A DNA stretch of 64,000 nucleotides from an uncultured Holophagaceae bacterium (GCA_903884655.1 CAISFO010000018.1:62001-126000), one strand, 5' to 3'; shown: positions 35,698-45,954, counted from the first letter of the stretch. Notes: a model not told the origin generated them from the sequence alone. Numbers and translations: made by a program.

Positions 35698-36897
35698 GTG
35701 TGGACCCGCCAGCGAGAGGCGGCCGTGAACCCGAGGCCCGTCATCGCCACCGGCCAGCAGATCGGTGCAGGCTGGAGCCCCGCCCTCTCTGTGGCCAAGG
35801 CCCTGGCCGCCCTGGCCGAGGCTCGGCGCACGGGTGCCGAAGCGGTCTATTGGCTGGCGGATGAGGATCATGACCGCGTAGAGGTAGCTTCGGTGGTCGG
35901 CTGGAAGGACGGGCGACTGGTCCGCCATCGTTTCCGGTTCGAAGCCCGCATGGGCACTGCCGCGGGCTGGCTGCCCTGGACCGAGGAAAACCAAAGGCAG
36001 GCTGTCGGACTCTGGGGGGCCATCCCTGTACCCCAGGAGCCGACCTTGCGGGGACATGCCCTGGCCCTGGGACAGCCTTTGTGGAATCGCGGTCTCCGGG
36101 CCTTCTCGCCCACGGACCCCGTCCTGCGCGACCCCATCCAGGCCGAACTGGAGCGCTGGCGCAGCCTGGATCTCCAGACCCTGCTCATCCAGCAGGCAGA
36201 TTCCCTGGCGGCTCAGGGGGCCGCCCTGCCACTGGATCCTCGGACTCAGGCGGCCTGGTTCTCCTTGGATCCCAGGACTGGCCGAAGGCAGCGGCTCGAA
36301 CCAGGTACGGCTTCGCCCCAGGGCTGCTGGCTCAGTCCCGGCGCAGCCATCCGCCCCCTGATGCAATCCCTCCTCCTGCCGGTGGCTGCCGTGGTGCTGG
36401 GCCCATCCGAACGCGCCTACTGGCGGCTGTGCGAACCGCTCTGGGATCGCGTGGGTCTTCTGGCTCCGAGAATCATTCCGCGCCCCAGCGTCTTCGTGCT
36501 GCCCAAGGGATTCCACTTGGATACTGGTCAGCTTGAACCCTTGAGGCGAGGGGACTGGGATCTGCTCGGGGCCTGGCCAGGCCCGCTGCCCACTGCCCTC
36601 TTTCAGACCGTGAATCCGGATCCAGCCTGGCCTGCGCGCCTGCGAATCCGCTTCCAGCGGGAGCTGCTGCGCAGTCGCGACCGCCTGGCCAGGTTGGATC
36701 ATCGGCTGAACCGGGAGGCCGCCTCGCAGCATCTGGGGGGCGATGCCGAGCACCTGCGCCAGGCCCTCTTTCCGTTCGCCGCCCCGCAGGAGAGGGTGAT
36801 GCCAGGTGTTTTTTGGCTGCGTAACGAACCCCTGCTGGATGCCATCCTGAAGCGCATGGAGGCCCCGGACTCCGTGCTCCTGGTGGAGGAACCTTGA
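35698..36897 (+). CDS. bshC: BshC-like bacillithiol cysteine ligase, short form
   Basis: BshC adds cysteine to glucosaminyl-malate in bacillithiol synthesis. The key block VIATGQQIGAGWSPALSVAKALAALAEA and DEDHDRVEVA match the family, and a helical C-terminal part follows (RIRFQRELLRSRDRLARLDHRLNREAASQHLGG). At 399 residues it lacks roughly 90-110 N-terminal residues seen in typical BshC (about 520-540). An in-frame TAG at 35659 blocks extension. Either GTG 35698 or GTG 35725 (GAGAGG upstream) is the start. Its stop overlaps bshB1 as TTGA, which supports the assignment. Confidence 0.8.
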   Translation: MWTRQREAAVNPRPVIATGQQIGAGWSPALSVAKALAALAEARRTGAEAVYWLADEDHDRVEVASVVGWKDGRLVRHRFRFEARMGTAAGWLPWTEENQRQAVGLWGAIPVPQEPTLRGHALALGQPLWNRGLRAFSPTDPVLRDPIQAELERWRSLDLQTLLIQQADSLAAQGAALPLDPRTQAAWFSLDPRTGRRQRLEPGTASPQGCWLSPGAAIRPLMQSLLLPVAAVVLGPSERAYWRLCEPLWDRVGLLAPRIIPRPSVFVLPKGFHLDTGQLEPLRRGDWDLLGAWPGPLPTALFQTVNPDPAWPARLRIRFQRELLRSRDRLARLDHRLNREAASQHLGGDAEHLRQALFPFAAPQERVMPGVFWLRNEPLLDAILKRMEAPDSVLLVEEP

Positions 36898-37628
36898 GCT
36901 TTGACGCTAACCTCTCTGGCCTCGACATCCTGGCTCTGGGCGCCCACCCGGACGATGTGGAAGTCCATGTGGGCGGGCTCCTGGCCCTGGCCACAGACCG
37001 GGGATTGAAGGCCGCCATTCTCGACCTGACCAGTGGCGACCTGGGCACTCGGGGCACTGCGGAGACCCGCCGCGCGGAGGCACAGGAGGCCGCCCGCATT
37101 CTCGGCGTGCCCCGCCTGGTGATGGACTTCCCCGATGGACGCTTCACGGAAGACGAAACCTTCCGGACCCGTCTCATGGCCGAGCTCCGGCGCCTGCGGC
37201 CCCGAGTGCTGATCCTGCCCGACCCGAAAGATCGGCATCCCGATCACCGCCGCGCCCACCGGCTCGCCAAGGAGGCGGCGTACTACGGCGGGCTTAAGAA
37301 CTATCCCTGTCCTGGAGCGCCCTGGCGACCTGAGGCCCTGGCCTGGGTGGGTGGCGAAAACCCCGGCCAGCCCGATCTCCTGGTGGATGTGAGCACCGTA
37401 TGGGAGCGTCGCATGGCCGCCTTCGATGCCTTTGGCAGCCAGTTCTCGCACGATCCCACTCAACCTGCCACACGCATCGCCCATCCGGCCTTCCGGCGGG
37501 GCGTCCTGGGCCGGGCCATGCACTGGGGCTCACTGCGGATGTGCGACTGGGCCGAAGCGCTGTGGTGTGAACGCCCCGTTCCCCGGGCCCTGGTCGAGCT
37601 GCTCGGCCGCCTGGAAGAACTTGCGTGA
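36894..37628 (+). CDS. bshB1: LmbE-family deacetylase, BshB1-like
   Basis: The 244-residue Zn-dependent N-deacetylase probably acts on GlcNAc-malate in bacillithiol synthesis. Metal motifs are GAHPDDVE (H18, D20, D21) and RHPDHRRA (H115-H118). It starts with TTG at 36894, overlapping the bshC stop and preceded by GGAGG at good spacing. A few residues (DNxSGLDILALGAHPDDVE-type start) match BshB1 better than other LmbE proteins. bshA is not in the window. Confidence 0.9.
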   Translation: MSFDANLSGLDILALGAHPDDVEVHVGGLLALATDRGLKAAILDLTSGDLGTRGTAETRRAEAQEAARILGVPRLVMDFPDGRFTEDETFRTRLMAELRRLRPRVLILPDPKDRHPDHRRAHRLAKEAAYYGGLKNYPCPGAPWRPEALAWVGGENPGQPDLLVDVSTVWERRMAAFDAFGSQFSHDPTQPATRIAHPAFRRGVLGRAMHWGSLRMCDWAEALWCERPVPRALVELLGRLEELA

Positions 37629-38608
37629 ACCGCTTCGAATCGGACCTCCTCGCGCAGATCCAGCGCCGGGGCGACGGAGTCAGTGGCCGCGTGCTGGTGG
37701 CCTGTTCGGGCGGCGGGGATTCGGTGGCCCTGCTGGTGCTGCTCTGGATCCTTCGGAAAAGCCTGGGACTGGACCTTTGCGTGGCCCACGCGGACCACGG
37801 CCTTAGGGAGGCATCTTCCGAAGAGGCTGCCTTCGTGGGAGACCTTTGTCGGACCCTCAATCTGGATCTGGTCGAAGCTTCATTCGGGGTCCGGGCCCAT
37901 GCAGCCAGCCAGGGCATCGGCCTGGAAATGGCCGCCCGGGACCTGCGCTGGAACTGGCTGCGCCAGGAGGCTGAGCACTGCGGGGCGGGCGTTGTGGCCA
38001 CCGGGCACACGCTAGATGACCACACGGAGACAGTCCTGTTGCGTCTCGCCCGGGGGGGCGGCCTCGGCAGCCTGCATCCCCTTGCGCCACGGCAGGGCCT
38101 GCGCTGGTCACCCCTGGCCGAAATCCGACGTTCGGAACTTCGTGCCTATCTCGCCATGAAGAACATCCCTTGGCGGGAGGACACCAGCAATTCGGAACCC
38201 TTCACCGCGCGGAACCGATGGCGGGTCCTGCTTGCCGAGATTCGAAAGGAGGCACCGGAATTCGATCGCCACCTCTTCGAAACCCACCTGCAGGCCGAAG
38301 AGGCTGAAGGACTGGCCCGGGCATTGATCACCTCTTGGGAAGGGAGCCGCTGGTCCATCCAGGGTCGTTCCGTTGTCTTCAAAAGGGAGGCCTGGAGCGA
38401 GCTGGAGCTTCGCTGGACCCTGGAAACGGCCTTCCGGGAACTGGGCTGGCCCAGGGAATCCGCCCTTCTCCGGGGCCTCGCACCCTGGCTCGTGGAGCGC
38501 CTCCTCCATGCCCGTAAGCCCTCCTCTTGGGGTAATTTCCACCTAAACCTTGAACCAGGCGGGGGGTATCTGCATCTAAGAGTAGATACGCCGCCCTCCG
38601 GTACCTAG
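37625..38608 (+). CDS. tilS: tRNA(Ile)-lysidine synthase
   Basis: The 327-residue N-type ATP pyrophosphatase makes lysidine at C34 of tRNA-Ile(CAU), an essential decoding step. The PP-loop SGGGDS lies at 28-33. [29 protein letters not shown] and [14 protein letters not shown] are family signatures. The C-terminal part is short, as in minimal TilS forms. The GTG start overlaps the bshB1 stop (GTGA). Confidence 0.93.
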   Translation: MNRFESDLLAQIQRRGDGVSGRVLVACSGGGDSVALLVLLWILRKSLGLDLCVAHADHGLREASSEEAAFVGDLCRTLNLDLVEASFGVRAHAASQGIGLEMAARDLRWNWLRQEAEHCGAGVVATGHTLDDHTETVLLRLARGGGLGSLHPLAPRQGLRWSPLAEIRRSELRAYLAMKNIPWREDTSNSEPFTARNRWRVLLAEIRKEAPEFDRHLFETHLQAEEAEGLARALITSWEGSRWSIQGRSVVFKREAWSELELRWTLETAFRELGWPRESALLRGLAPWLVERLLHARKPSSWGNFHLNLEPGGGYLHLRVDTPPSGT

Positions 38609-38652
38609 TAAACTGGAGGGCCACCCGGGCGCATGCCCCAAGGAGTGACCCT

Positions 38653-40581
38653 TTGAATTCCATGATGAAAAGCGTACTGGTCTGGCTGGGCATCATCGCC
38701 CTCTTGGTTCTGGCCTTCCGCCAAATCCCCCAGAACAGTCGCCAGATCGAAGTCCCCTTTTCGACCTTCTATACCGAAGGTGTGGCAGGCAAGTACAAAT
38801 CCGTGACTCTCTCGGGTTTCGACGTCGAAGGCACCTACAAGCAGCCCGATAAGAATCCCAAGACCGGTGAAGTGATCGAGAAGTTCCGCACGGTGGCCCC
38901 GCCCATGCAGGACCTGGGCAAGGTGATCCTCAGCTGGAAAACCGAAGGCCAGATCGAGGAGTTCAAGGCCGCCAAGCCCAGCGAGAACAACTTCGCCTAT
39001 GTGCTGATGTTCTGGGCCCCGCTGCTGGTCTTCGTGGTGCTCTGGTTCGTGTTCATGCGTCAGGCCCAGATGGGCGGCAACAAGGCCCTGAGCTTCGGCA
39101 AGGCGAGGGCGAAAGGGCTATCCAGCAACGCCAAGCGCACCACGTTCGCGGATGTCGCGGGCTGTGACGAGGCCAAGGAAGAGTTGAAGGAGATCGTGGA
39201 GTTCCTGAAGGATCCCGCCAAGTTCCTGAAGCTGGGCGGCAAGATCCCCAAGGGTGTGCTGCTCATGGGCCCTCCGGGCACTGGCAAGACGCTGCTGGCC
39301 CGTGCCATCGCCGGCGAAGCCAAGGTGCAGTTCTTCTCCATCTCGGGCTCTGATTTCGTGGAGATGTTTGTAGGCGTTGGCGCCAGTCGCGTGCGCGACC
39401 TCTTCGAACAGGCCAAGAAGAGCGCCCCCTGCATCGTATTCATCGATGAGATCGACGCCGTGGGTCGCCACCGCGGGGCCGGTCTTGGCGGCGGCCACGA
39501 CGAGCGCGAACAGACCCTGAACCAGCTGCTCGTGGAAATGGACGGCTTCGAAGGCAACGAGGGTGTCATCCTCGTCGCTGCCACCAACCGCCCCGATGTG
39601 CTGGATCCCGCCCTGCTCCGCCCGGGCCGCTTCGACCGCCGGGTGGTTGTGGATCGCCCTGACGTGAAGGGCCGCTTCGAGATCCTCAAGGTGCACACCA
39701 CGGACAAGATTCCCCTCAGCCCCGATGTGGAGCTGGAGGTGATCGCCCGCGGCACGCCCGGCTTCGCCGGCGCCGACCTGGCCAACCTCTGCAACGAGGC
39801 CGCCCTCACCGCCGCCCGGAGCAACAAAAAGTGGGTGGAGATGGCGGATTTCGAGAACGCCAAGGACAAGGTCTACATGGGCGCCGAGCGCCGCAGTCTG
39901 GTCATGACCGAAGAGGACAAGAAGATCACTGCCTACCACGAGGCCGGCCACACGGTCGTCGCCGCGGTGGTGCCCCACAGCGATCCCCTTCACAAGGTGA
40001 CCATCATCCCCCGGGGGCGCGCATTGGGCGTCACCTGGCAGCTGCCAGTCACGGACCGGTACAACACGACTCGCGACTACATGGAAAGCCGCATCGCCAT
40101 CGCCATGGGCGGCCGCATCGCTGAGGAGATCTTCTTCAACCAGCTCAGCACGGGTGCCTCCAACGACATCCAGCAGGCGACGGACATGGCCAAGTCGATG
40201 GTCATGGAGTTCGGCATGAGCGACAAGCTGGGTCCCCTCAATTTCGGCGGTGGCCAGCACGAGATCTTCCTGGGCCGGGACTTCACCCAGCACCGGGAAA
40301 TCTCCGAGGATACGGCCCGCATGATCGACGCCGAAGTCCATGAGTTCGTCATGCGGAACTACCGCAAGGCCAAGGCGGCCATCGAAAGCCACCGGGATCA
40401 GCTGATGTCGATTGCCGAAGCGCTGCTTTCGCGGGAGACCCTCGATGGCAATGACATCGACATCCTCATGAAGGGAGGCACCCTGCCTCCACCCAAGGCC
40501 GGCCCCACCCCTTCCGCCCCGGCCACGGTGGAAGGCCCCTCGACGGATCCCGGCCTCAGCCCGGCCCTCAAGCCCGCGTGA
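38653..40581 (+). CDS. ftsH: ATP-dependent zinc metalloprotease FtsH
   Basis: The 642-residue protein has two membrane helices (about 6-22 and 114-135) bracketing a small periplasmic domain. Next come AAA+ Walker A GPPGTGKT (206-213), Walker [13 protein letters not shown] motif and HEAGH zinc site (429-433). The C terminus ends in a Pro/Ala-rich tail. FtsH degrades misassembled membrane proteins and some regulators. A TTG start is chosen because AAGGAG lies 7 nt upstream; an internal ATG at 38662 would be too far. The tilS-ftsH-folP order is a widespread operon. Confidence 0.97.
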   Translation: MNSMMKSVLVWLGIIALLVLAFRQIPQNSRQIEVPFSTFYTEGVAGKYKSVTLSGFDVEGTYKQPDKNPKTGEVIEKFRTVAPPMQDLGKVILSWKTEGQIEEFKAAKPSENNFAYVLMFWAPLLVFVVLWFVFMRQAQMGGNKALSFGKARAKGLSSNAKRTTFADVAGCDEAKEELKEIVEFLKDPAKFLKLGGKIPKGVLLMGPPGTGKTLLARAIAGEAKVQFFSISGSDFVEMFVGVGASRVRDLFEQAKKSAPCIVFIDEIDAVGRHRGAGLGGGHDEREQTLNQLLVEMDGFEGNEGVILVAATNRPDVLDPALLRPGRFDRRVVVDRPDVKGRFEILKVHTTDKIPLSPDVELEVIARGTPGFAGADLANLCNEAALTAARSNKKWVEMADFENAKDKVYMGAERRSLVMTEEDKKITAYHEAGHTVVAAVVPHSDPLHKVTIIPRGRALGVTWQLPVTDRYNTTRDYMESRIAIAMGGRIAEEIFFNQLSTGASNDIQQATDMAKSMVMEFGMSDKLGPLNFGGGQHEIFLGRDFTQHREISEDTARMIDAEVHEFVMRNYRKAKAAIESHRDQLMSIAEALLSRETLDGNDIDILMKGGTLPPPKAGPTPSAPATVEGPSTDPGLSPALKPA

Positions 40582-41396
40582 CTCACGCTTCGTTCCAGTG
40601 GGGACCACTCGTGAAGGGTGGTCCCCTTTTCATTGGGATCCTCAACCTAACTCCGGATTCCTTCAGCGATGGCGGACGTTTCCTCGATCCGGAGGCCGCC
40701 CTGGCCCACGCCGCCGAGCTGGTCCAAGCCGGAGCCCGAATGCTGGACCTGGGGGCCGAAAGCACCCGGCCTGGAGCGGCCTCGGTGGATGTCGCGACGG
40801 AATGGGGCCGCCTGGAGCCCCTGCTCTCCACCTTGCGCACTGCCATGCCGAACATCCCCCTCAGCCTGGACACTCGCCACCCGGCTGTGGCGGCCAAAGG
40901 ACTCGCCCTTGGGGCCAGCGTGCTCAATGACGTCACTGGGTTCTCCGATCCGGCCATGCTGGAGCTGGCCCGTTCCTCGACCTGCGGGCTCATCGCTATG
41001 CGCAGTCGCAAGGATGGAGCAGGGTTCCACATGCCCCCCTACCGGGACAGCGCGCCGACGCACGCACGCCAGGCCATCGCCGAGCTGATCTCGATACGCG
41101 ACCGACTCAGCAGTGCCGGCATCACCCAGGATCGCGTGTTGCTGGATCCCGGCTTCGGCTTCGGCACGACCTTCCAGGAAGACCTGGCCATCTGGGGGGC
41201 ACTGGCAGGCCTCTCCGTCGAGCTGGATTGGCCTGTGGAGCGCATCTGCCTCGGCCTCTCGAGAAAGCGGTTCCTGGCTGCCCGGGCCGGCACCCCCGAC
41301 CTTCCTCCAGCCCAGCGGGACCGCCTCACGGCCGCCGCCCATGGCGAAGCCATCGACTGGGGCTATCGGGTCTTCAGGACCCACGCCATCGGCTAA
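40578..41396 (+). CDS. folP: Dihydropteroate synthase
   Basis: The 272-residue TIM-barrel enzyme condenses pABA with DHPPP. The signatures [40 protein letters not shown] and LGLSRKRFL are intact, including the sulfonamide-site loops. It starts with GTG, overlapping the ftsH stop (GTGA). Together with pabB at 26365 it covers two folate steps in this window. Confidence 0.95.
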   Translation: MTHASFQWGPLVKGGPLFIGILNLTPDSFSDGGRFLDPEAALAHAAELVQAGARMLDLGAESTRPGAASVDVATEWGRLEPLLSTLRTAMPNIPLSLDTRHPAVAAKGLALGASVLNDVTGFSDPAMLELARSSTCGLIAMRSRKDGAGFHMPPYRDSAPTHARQAIAELISIRDRLSSAGITQDRVLLDPGFGFGTTFQEDLAIWGALAGLSVELDWPVERICLGLSRKRFLAARAGTPDLPPAQRDRLTAAAHGEAIDWGYRVFRTHAIG

Positions 41397-41405
41397 TCTA
41401 TACGG

Positions 41406-42722
41406 ATGAGTCTTCGCTATTTCGGAACCGATGGCATCCGGGGTGTCGCCCTGCGCTCCCCCCTCAGCCTGGAAGAGGTGGCCCGGTGGGGCGCTGCCTG
41501 GGCTCAAGTGGCCCTCCAGTCCGGCGCGAAACGTATGGTGGTCGGCTGGGATCCACGTTCCAGTTCCGGCCCCATGTCCGAGGCCTTCATCCTGGGGGTC
41601 GGTTCGGGCCTGAAAGTGTTGGTGCTTGGAATGGCTCCGACCCCTGCGGTGGCCTGGAACGTGGCCAGGCTGAGCGCCGAAGGGGAGAAGACCTGGGGGC
41701 TCATGATTTCAGCCAGCCACAATCCCCCCGAGGACAATGGCCTCAAGGGCTTCAACGAGCTTGGCGAGAAGCTGGAAGAGGACCAGGAACTGGCCATCGA
41801 GGCAGCCTTCGATGAGCTGTCCGAGCCCACCACCATTTCCGCGATGCCGACCCGGCTGGACCTTGCGACCTACCTGGCCCACCTCGAAGGCATTGTCCTC
41901 CCCCCGGATTTTCGTGTGGTCATCGACTGCGCCCATGGCGCCACCGCGGAGGTGGCTCTCGAACTCTTCAAGGGCGGCGGCATCCACTGGATCGGCGTGC
42001 CCGCCGATGGTCCCACGATCAATGTGGGCGTCGGCTCGACCCACCTGGACGCCCTCTCGGCAACCGTGGTGGCACGGGGCGCTCAGCTGGGCCTGGCCTT
42101 CGATGGAGATGGCGACCGCTGCCTGCTGGTGGATGGCTCCGGCAAGGTGATCGATGGCGATCAGATGGTCTGGCTGCTGGCCCAGGATCGCGTGGCCTGC
42201 GGTGATCCCCCCCCCGGCGTGGTGGGCACTCTGATGACCAACGGCGGGCTGGCCCAGGCGCTGGGACAGGCGGGCATCCCCTTCGTCCGCACCGCCGTGG
42301 GCGACAAGTATCTCCTGCGGGAGATGGCCAAGCGCGGCTGGGATCTCGCCGCGGAGGCTTCGGGGCATCTCATCCAGAAACGGGTCGGCCCCAGTGGCGA
42401 CGGCCTCGCTGCGGCGCTGGCCATCCTTCGCGCCCTGCTCCATCGGCCCGTGGACCGCCGCTGGGCTTGGACCTTCCGCCCCTGGCCCCAGAGGCTGGTC
42501 AACGTGATGGCCAGAGACCGCAAGGCCGTGGACGCCTGCCCTGGCCTGGTGGCGATGATGGCCGAAATCGAAACCCGCTGGGGTGAAGGCGTCCGGCAAG
42601 TGGTCCGCTGGTCCGGCACCGAGCCCAAGCTGCGCCTCATGGTGGAAGCGCAGGAATCCGCCTGGGTGGATGAGGCCTTGAAGGACCTAGAAGCCGCGGC
42701 GCGTCAGGACCTGGCCCTCTAG
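41406..42722 (+). CDS. glmM: Phosphoglucosamine mutase
   Basis: The 438-residue protein converts GlcN-6-P to GlcN-1-P for UDP-GlcNAc and the cell wall. YFGTDGIRG marks the N terminus, phosphoserine S104 sits in SASHNP, the Mg loop is FDGDGDR (D233, D235, D237) and the C-terminal phosphate site is RWSGTEPKLR. It follows folP by 9 nt, as in many genomes, and abuts ftsW with no gap. Confidence 0.95.
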   Translation: MSLRYFGTDGIRGVALRSPLSLEEVARWGAAWAQVALQSGAKRMVVGWDPRSSSGPMSEAFILGVGSGLKVLVLGMAPTPAVAWNVARLSAEGEKTWGLMISASHNPPEDNGLKGFNELGEKLEEDQELAIEAAFDELSEPTTISAMPTRLDLATYLAHLEGIVLPPDFRVVIDCAHGATAEVALELFKGGGIHWIGVPADGPTINVGVGSTHLDALSATVVARGAQLGLAFDGDGDRCLLVDGSGKVIDGDQMVWLLAQDRVACGDPPPGVVGTLMTNGGLAQALGQAGIPFVRTAVGDKYLLREMAKRGWDLAAEASGHLIQKRVGPSGDGLAAALAILRALLHRPVDRRWAWTFRPWPQRLVNVMARDRKAVDACPGLVAMMAEIETRWGEGVRQVVRWSGTEPKLRLMVEAQESAWVDEALKDLEAAARQDLAL

Positions 42723-43838
42723 ATGGCTCCCGATGTGCGCCGTCCCGTGGACCGCTGGCTGGTGCTGTTCGCCCTGGCTCTGGTCGCCATGGGCATGGTG
42801 TGGATCTATTCCGCCTCTGCCATCAAGGCTTCACAGAACCATGCCGCGGCCACGGCCTTCCTGACCAGGCAGCTCATGGGGGGTGGCATCGGCATCGTCT
42901 TCATGCTGGCACTGTCCCAGGTGGATCTCACGCCCCTGCAGGACCATCCCCGACCGCTCATGGTGGCCTACTTCATCCTCCTGGGACTGCTGGTGGGCGT
43001 GCTGTTCCTCGGCCCCAAGATCAACGGCGCCCATCGCTGGCTCCGGATGGGCCCCATGAGCATCCAGCCTTCGGAGCTCTTCAAGCCGCTGTCGGTGCTG
43101 ATCGCAGCTTCCTGGATGGTCCGCAACCGAGAGGCCTGGCACAACCGCAGGGACGCCCTGCCCAAGCTGCTTGGACTGGCGGGCGTCCTCCTGGTGCCTC
43201 TGGCTCTCATCCTCCGCGAGCCGGATTTCGGCACCACGTTTCTCATCGTGTTCGTAGCCTTGATGGTGGTCTTCCTGGGCGGGGCCCCGAAGTGGATCTT
43301 CGCGGTGGCCATTCCCATTCTCGGGGCACTCGGGACGGCCTTCGTGGTGCTCTCCCCCTACCGCTTGGCTCGCGTCACCAGCTTCCTCAACCCGGAAGCC
43401 GATCCCCTCGGGAAGGGCCACCAGGCCCTCCAGAGCCTCGTCGCCGTGGGCAATGGTGGGTTCATGGGCGTGGGCCTGGGAGGTGGCAAGCAGAAGCTGT
43501 TCTACCTCCCGGAGGCCCACACGGATTTCATCTATGCGGTGGTGGCCGAAGAGGCAGGCCTGATCGGAACGGTGGCCATTCTGGCCCTCTTCGTCGCCAT
43601 CCTCTGGCGGGGGTACCGCATCGCCCGCCGGGTGGGAGACGGGTACCTGAAATTGTGTGCCATGGGCTTTGTGCTGCTGCTGGTGGTGCAGGCCCTCATG
43701 AACATGAGCGTGGTGCTCTCCCTGGCGCCCAACAAGGGCATCCCCCTGCCCTTCATTTCCTTCGGCCCCAACAGCCTCATCGCGAGCCTGATCTGCCTCG
43801 GGCTGCTCCTGTCCATCAGCAAGGAAGCCTCAACCTAG
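42723..43838 (+). CDS. ftsW: SEDS peptidoglycan glycosyltransferase (FtsW/RodA family)
   Basis: The 371-residue protein has about ten membrane helices. SEDS motifs are present: GINGAHRWLRMGPMSIQPSELFK-like block split across 95-120, NPEADPLGKGHQALQS with the catalytic aspartate, and PEAHTDFIYAVVAEEAGLIG. The usual FISxGGSS is FISFGPNS here. It polymerises lipid II with a partner PBP. FtsW is favoured over RodA but not certain. The ATG follows the glmM TAG directly. The 3' end overlaps the convergent DUF2344 gene by 9 nt. Confidence 0.9.
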   Translation: MAPDVRRPVDRWLVLFALALVAMGMVWIYSASAIKASQNHAAATAFLTRQLMGGGIGIVFMLALSQVDLTPLQDHPRPLMVAYFILLGLLVGVLFLGPKINGAHRWLRMGPMSIQPSELFKPLSVLIAASWMVRNREAWHNRRDALPKLLGLAGVLLVPLALILREPDFGTTFLIVFVALMVVFLGGAPKWIFAVAIPILGALGTAFVVLSPYRLARVTSFLNPEADPLGKGHQALQSLVAVGNGGFMGVGLGGGKQKLFYLPEAHTDFIYAVVAEEAGLIGTVAILALFVAILWRGYRIARRVGDGYLKLCAMGFVLLLVVQALMNMSVVLSLAPNKGIPLPFISFGPNSLIASLICLGLLLSISKEAST

Positions 43839-44945
43839 GACGATCGGCTCGTCATCATCCTCGTCGACCAGAGTGATGTTGGAACCGCCGCCCAGCAGCA
43901 CGGCATCCTCGTACATGTTCTTCAGCTTGGGTTCGAACCGCTCGGCCTGCCCGAGCCGTGCGTCCGGTTTCAGGTCCACCTGCGTGCGGACCAATCCATG
44001 AATGTCCTCTGCCGCGAGCCCCAGGATCGCACTCAGAACCTTGATTGGATTCAGAGCCTGGAAGGTCTCCACGACGGTGCTGAAACAGAGGGCATCTTCC
44101 TCCCACCGCATCACCGGCACGAGTGCTCGGAGATCGAGCCGGGCGTTCGCCTTGGAGGTTCCCCGGTCCCAGGGCCAGTCGCTCGCTGCCAGAAAGGCGG
44201 CAAGCTTCTTCTCGACAGGTTTCCTGACCTCTAGCGGTACTTCCCAACGCCAATGCGAACAGAGGGCCAGATCGCTTATGGGCGAGGCATAGCCAGGCAG
44301 GATGGACCACTGGTGTATGCGCACGCCTTCGGGGAGGCGGCGGTTCAGTCTGGCCATCAAGCTGGCTGGAGGGTCTTCGGGCTCCCGCTTCAGTGTCACA
44401 TCCATGGACTCGGAGCTGCCGCCCACGTTCAGTGGAAGGGGCAGCCCAACCACCAGCATGGGTCGGGGTCGCTTGCCCAGGTCCAGGACGATGGACAGAC
44501 CTTCGAGCCTGAAGGCCTGTAGAAACAGGACGTGGAGGTCCCCCTCGTCGAACCCAAGGGCATAGCCCTCCTTGGCATAGTGGAAGCGTACCAAGGTGCG
44601 CCGCGTATCCAGGTGCCAGCGATCCATGCGCTGTCGCTGGGCCTTGACGGCCAGTGGAGACAACCGCGCGGCCAGGGTTTCCACCCAGGCCGTGACCCCA
44701 ACCTCGCGACGGCACACGCGCAGCAGTTCGGCCGCCTCTTCCGAGAGGCTCTCCTGGATGATCGACTCCTGGATCAACCCGGGATCAGGTGGAGTGTCCC
44801 CGCTGACCGCCGCCCGCAGAGCTTGCATGACCGCGGGTTCCAGGTTGACGCCCCTGCCCTCCATCTCGCGAAGGACCGCCTGCAGCCTGGCGCGCCGGGC
44901 CAGCGCTTCGGCAGGAATGGAAGGATGGCATTTCTGATCACTCAC
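43830..44945 (-). CDS. DUF2344 / TIGR03936-like protein, without a radical SAM partner domain
   Basis: The protein has about 371 residues from a GTG at 44945. The central domain resembles DUF2344 (FDEGDLHVLFLQAFRLEGL, LGKRPRPMLVVGLPLPLNVGG, SMDVTL, LNRRLPEGVRI). The N-terminal region is helical and charged. In other bacteria this domain is fused to, or coded next to, a radical SAM enzyme; none is present here. The start is uncertain, since longer frames reach 45245 through the promoter region. The acidic tail LVDEDDDEPIVLG is notable. The function is unknown. Confidence 0.78.
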   Translation of the reverse strand: MSDQKCHPSIPAEALARRARLQAVLREMEGRGVNLEPAVMQALRAAVSGDTPPDPGLIQESIIQESLSEEAAELLRVCRREVGVTAWVETLAARLSPLAVKAQRQRMDRWHLDTRRTLVRFHYAKEGYALGFDEGDLHVLFLQAFRLEGLSIVLDLGKRPRPMLVVGLPLPLNVGGSSESMDVTLKREPEDPPASLMARLNRRLPEGVRIHQWSILPGYASPISDLALCSHWRWEVPLEVRKPVEKKLAAFLAASDWPWDRGTSKANARLDLRALVPVMRWEEDALCFSTVVETFQALNPIKVLSAILGLAAEDIHGLVRTQVDLKPDARLGQAERFEPKLKNMYEDAVLLGGGSNITLVDEDDDEPIVLG

Positions 44946-45243
44946 ATCATCAGCATAGGGACCTGAGGGATGAGATGGCGCAGAAAGGCAGGAAGCGACG
45001 GTGGAAGCAATCGGTAAAAAGACCGTCCTGAACATTCTGTCCCAGGGACGATTTCCACATCCACTGTGGGAACCGGATTGCCTGTCTGGGGGAATTCCTT
45101 TCAGCACAAGACACTTGAGTCCCTGCACAATTTTGGTGGCAGGTGTGCGGATCAAAAATAATTTGACAGGTGCCGGTGGGTTCGTTCCAGCATCCTTCTC
45201 TTTGCCTTCTGACTGCCAACAGCCCAAGCTGGACTCCATTGCC
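44946..45243. promoter_or_regulatory. Intergenic region with a possible promoter for the Kdo-kinase-like gene
   Basis: This 298-bp stretch, richer in AT than its surroundings, lies between divergent genes. A plus-strand pair TTGGTG (45133-45138) and AATAAT (45157-45162) has an 18-nt spacer and could be a promoter. No RNA gene or repeat was recognised. Confidence 0.35.
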
Positions 45244-45954
45244 ATGATCCACGATCCCTACCTCGTTCCCCCACTTCCACCCAACTGGCCCTACGAGCCA
45301 GGGAAGCCCCTCCGCCCGCTGGGATGCCGCCTGAACCTGGACCTGCCGGGGCTCGGAGGAGGCTGGCGGGTATGCACGCCGGGTGGCCTGGTGCCTGCGG
45401 GGGATCCGGTGCCCCTCACCGATTCCTTTGGCCGCGGCGGCCTCCTGCGCGTCGGCGATCTGGTGCTGAGGCCGTACCGGCGAGGCGGTTTCCTGCGTCA
45501 TTTCAATGAGCGTACCTACCGGACTCACCTTCGCTTCGCGGCGGAGTATGCGGTCCATCGCGGAATCTGGGATTCCGGCTTCCCGACGGTCGAGCCCTTC
45601 GGCTACGCCTGGCGGCCCTGCGGGCTTGGCGTGGAGGGTGTCCTGTTCACCCGTCTGGCCGAAGGGGAGCCCTGGCCTCGTCGCTGGGACCTGAGTGCCG
45701 ACCGCTCGATGGACATAGGACGGGCCATCGCCGCGCTGTGCGAGTGGGGCCTGTGGTCTCCGGATCTGAATGCCACCAACGTCCTGCTTCCCGCCCAGGG
45801 GGGGCTACTGCTTCTGGACTGGGACCAGGCAAGGTTCGAATCGCCAGGCACCAACCTCTGGCCCAGGTACCGCGCTCGACTCGAGCGCAGCCTGAGAAAA
45901 CTCGGGGCCCCTGCCGAGGCCTATGCCGTCATTGAATCTGCGCCGCGTTTGTGA
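45244..45954 (+). CDS. KdkA/WaaP-like lipopolysaccharide core kinase
   Basis: The 236-residue protein belongs to the Kdo-kinase/RIO-like fold. It has LVLRPYRRGGFLRHFNE (nucleotide site), catalytic D174 in WSPDLNATNV and metal-binding D192 in LLDWDQARF. These match 3-deoxy-manno-octulosonic acid kinases that phosphorylate Kdo in the LPS core, implying a Gram-negative envelope. The ATG at 45244 is chosen because the fold begins soon after it. It stands alone among non-LPS genes, and its last 26 nt overlap the convergent cyclophilin gene. Confidence 0.83.
   Translation: MIHDPYLVPPLPPNWPYEPGKPLRPLGCRLNLDLPGLGGGWRVCTPGGLVPAGDPVPLTDSFGRGGLLRVGDLVLRPYRRGGFLRHFNERTYRTHLRFAAEYAVHRGIWDSGFPTVEPFGYAWRPCGLGVEGVLFTRLAEGEPWPRRWDLSADRSMDIGRAIAALCEWGLWSPDLNATNVLLPAQGGLLLLDWDQARFESPGTNLWPRYRARLERSLRKLGAPAEAYAVIESAPRL

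Noticed and set aside
45163..45168. A perfect TTGACA as a promoter -35 for the Kdo-kinase-like gene
   Set aside because: No -10 hexamer lies 16-18 nt downstream; an alternative pair upstream fits better.
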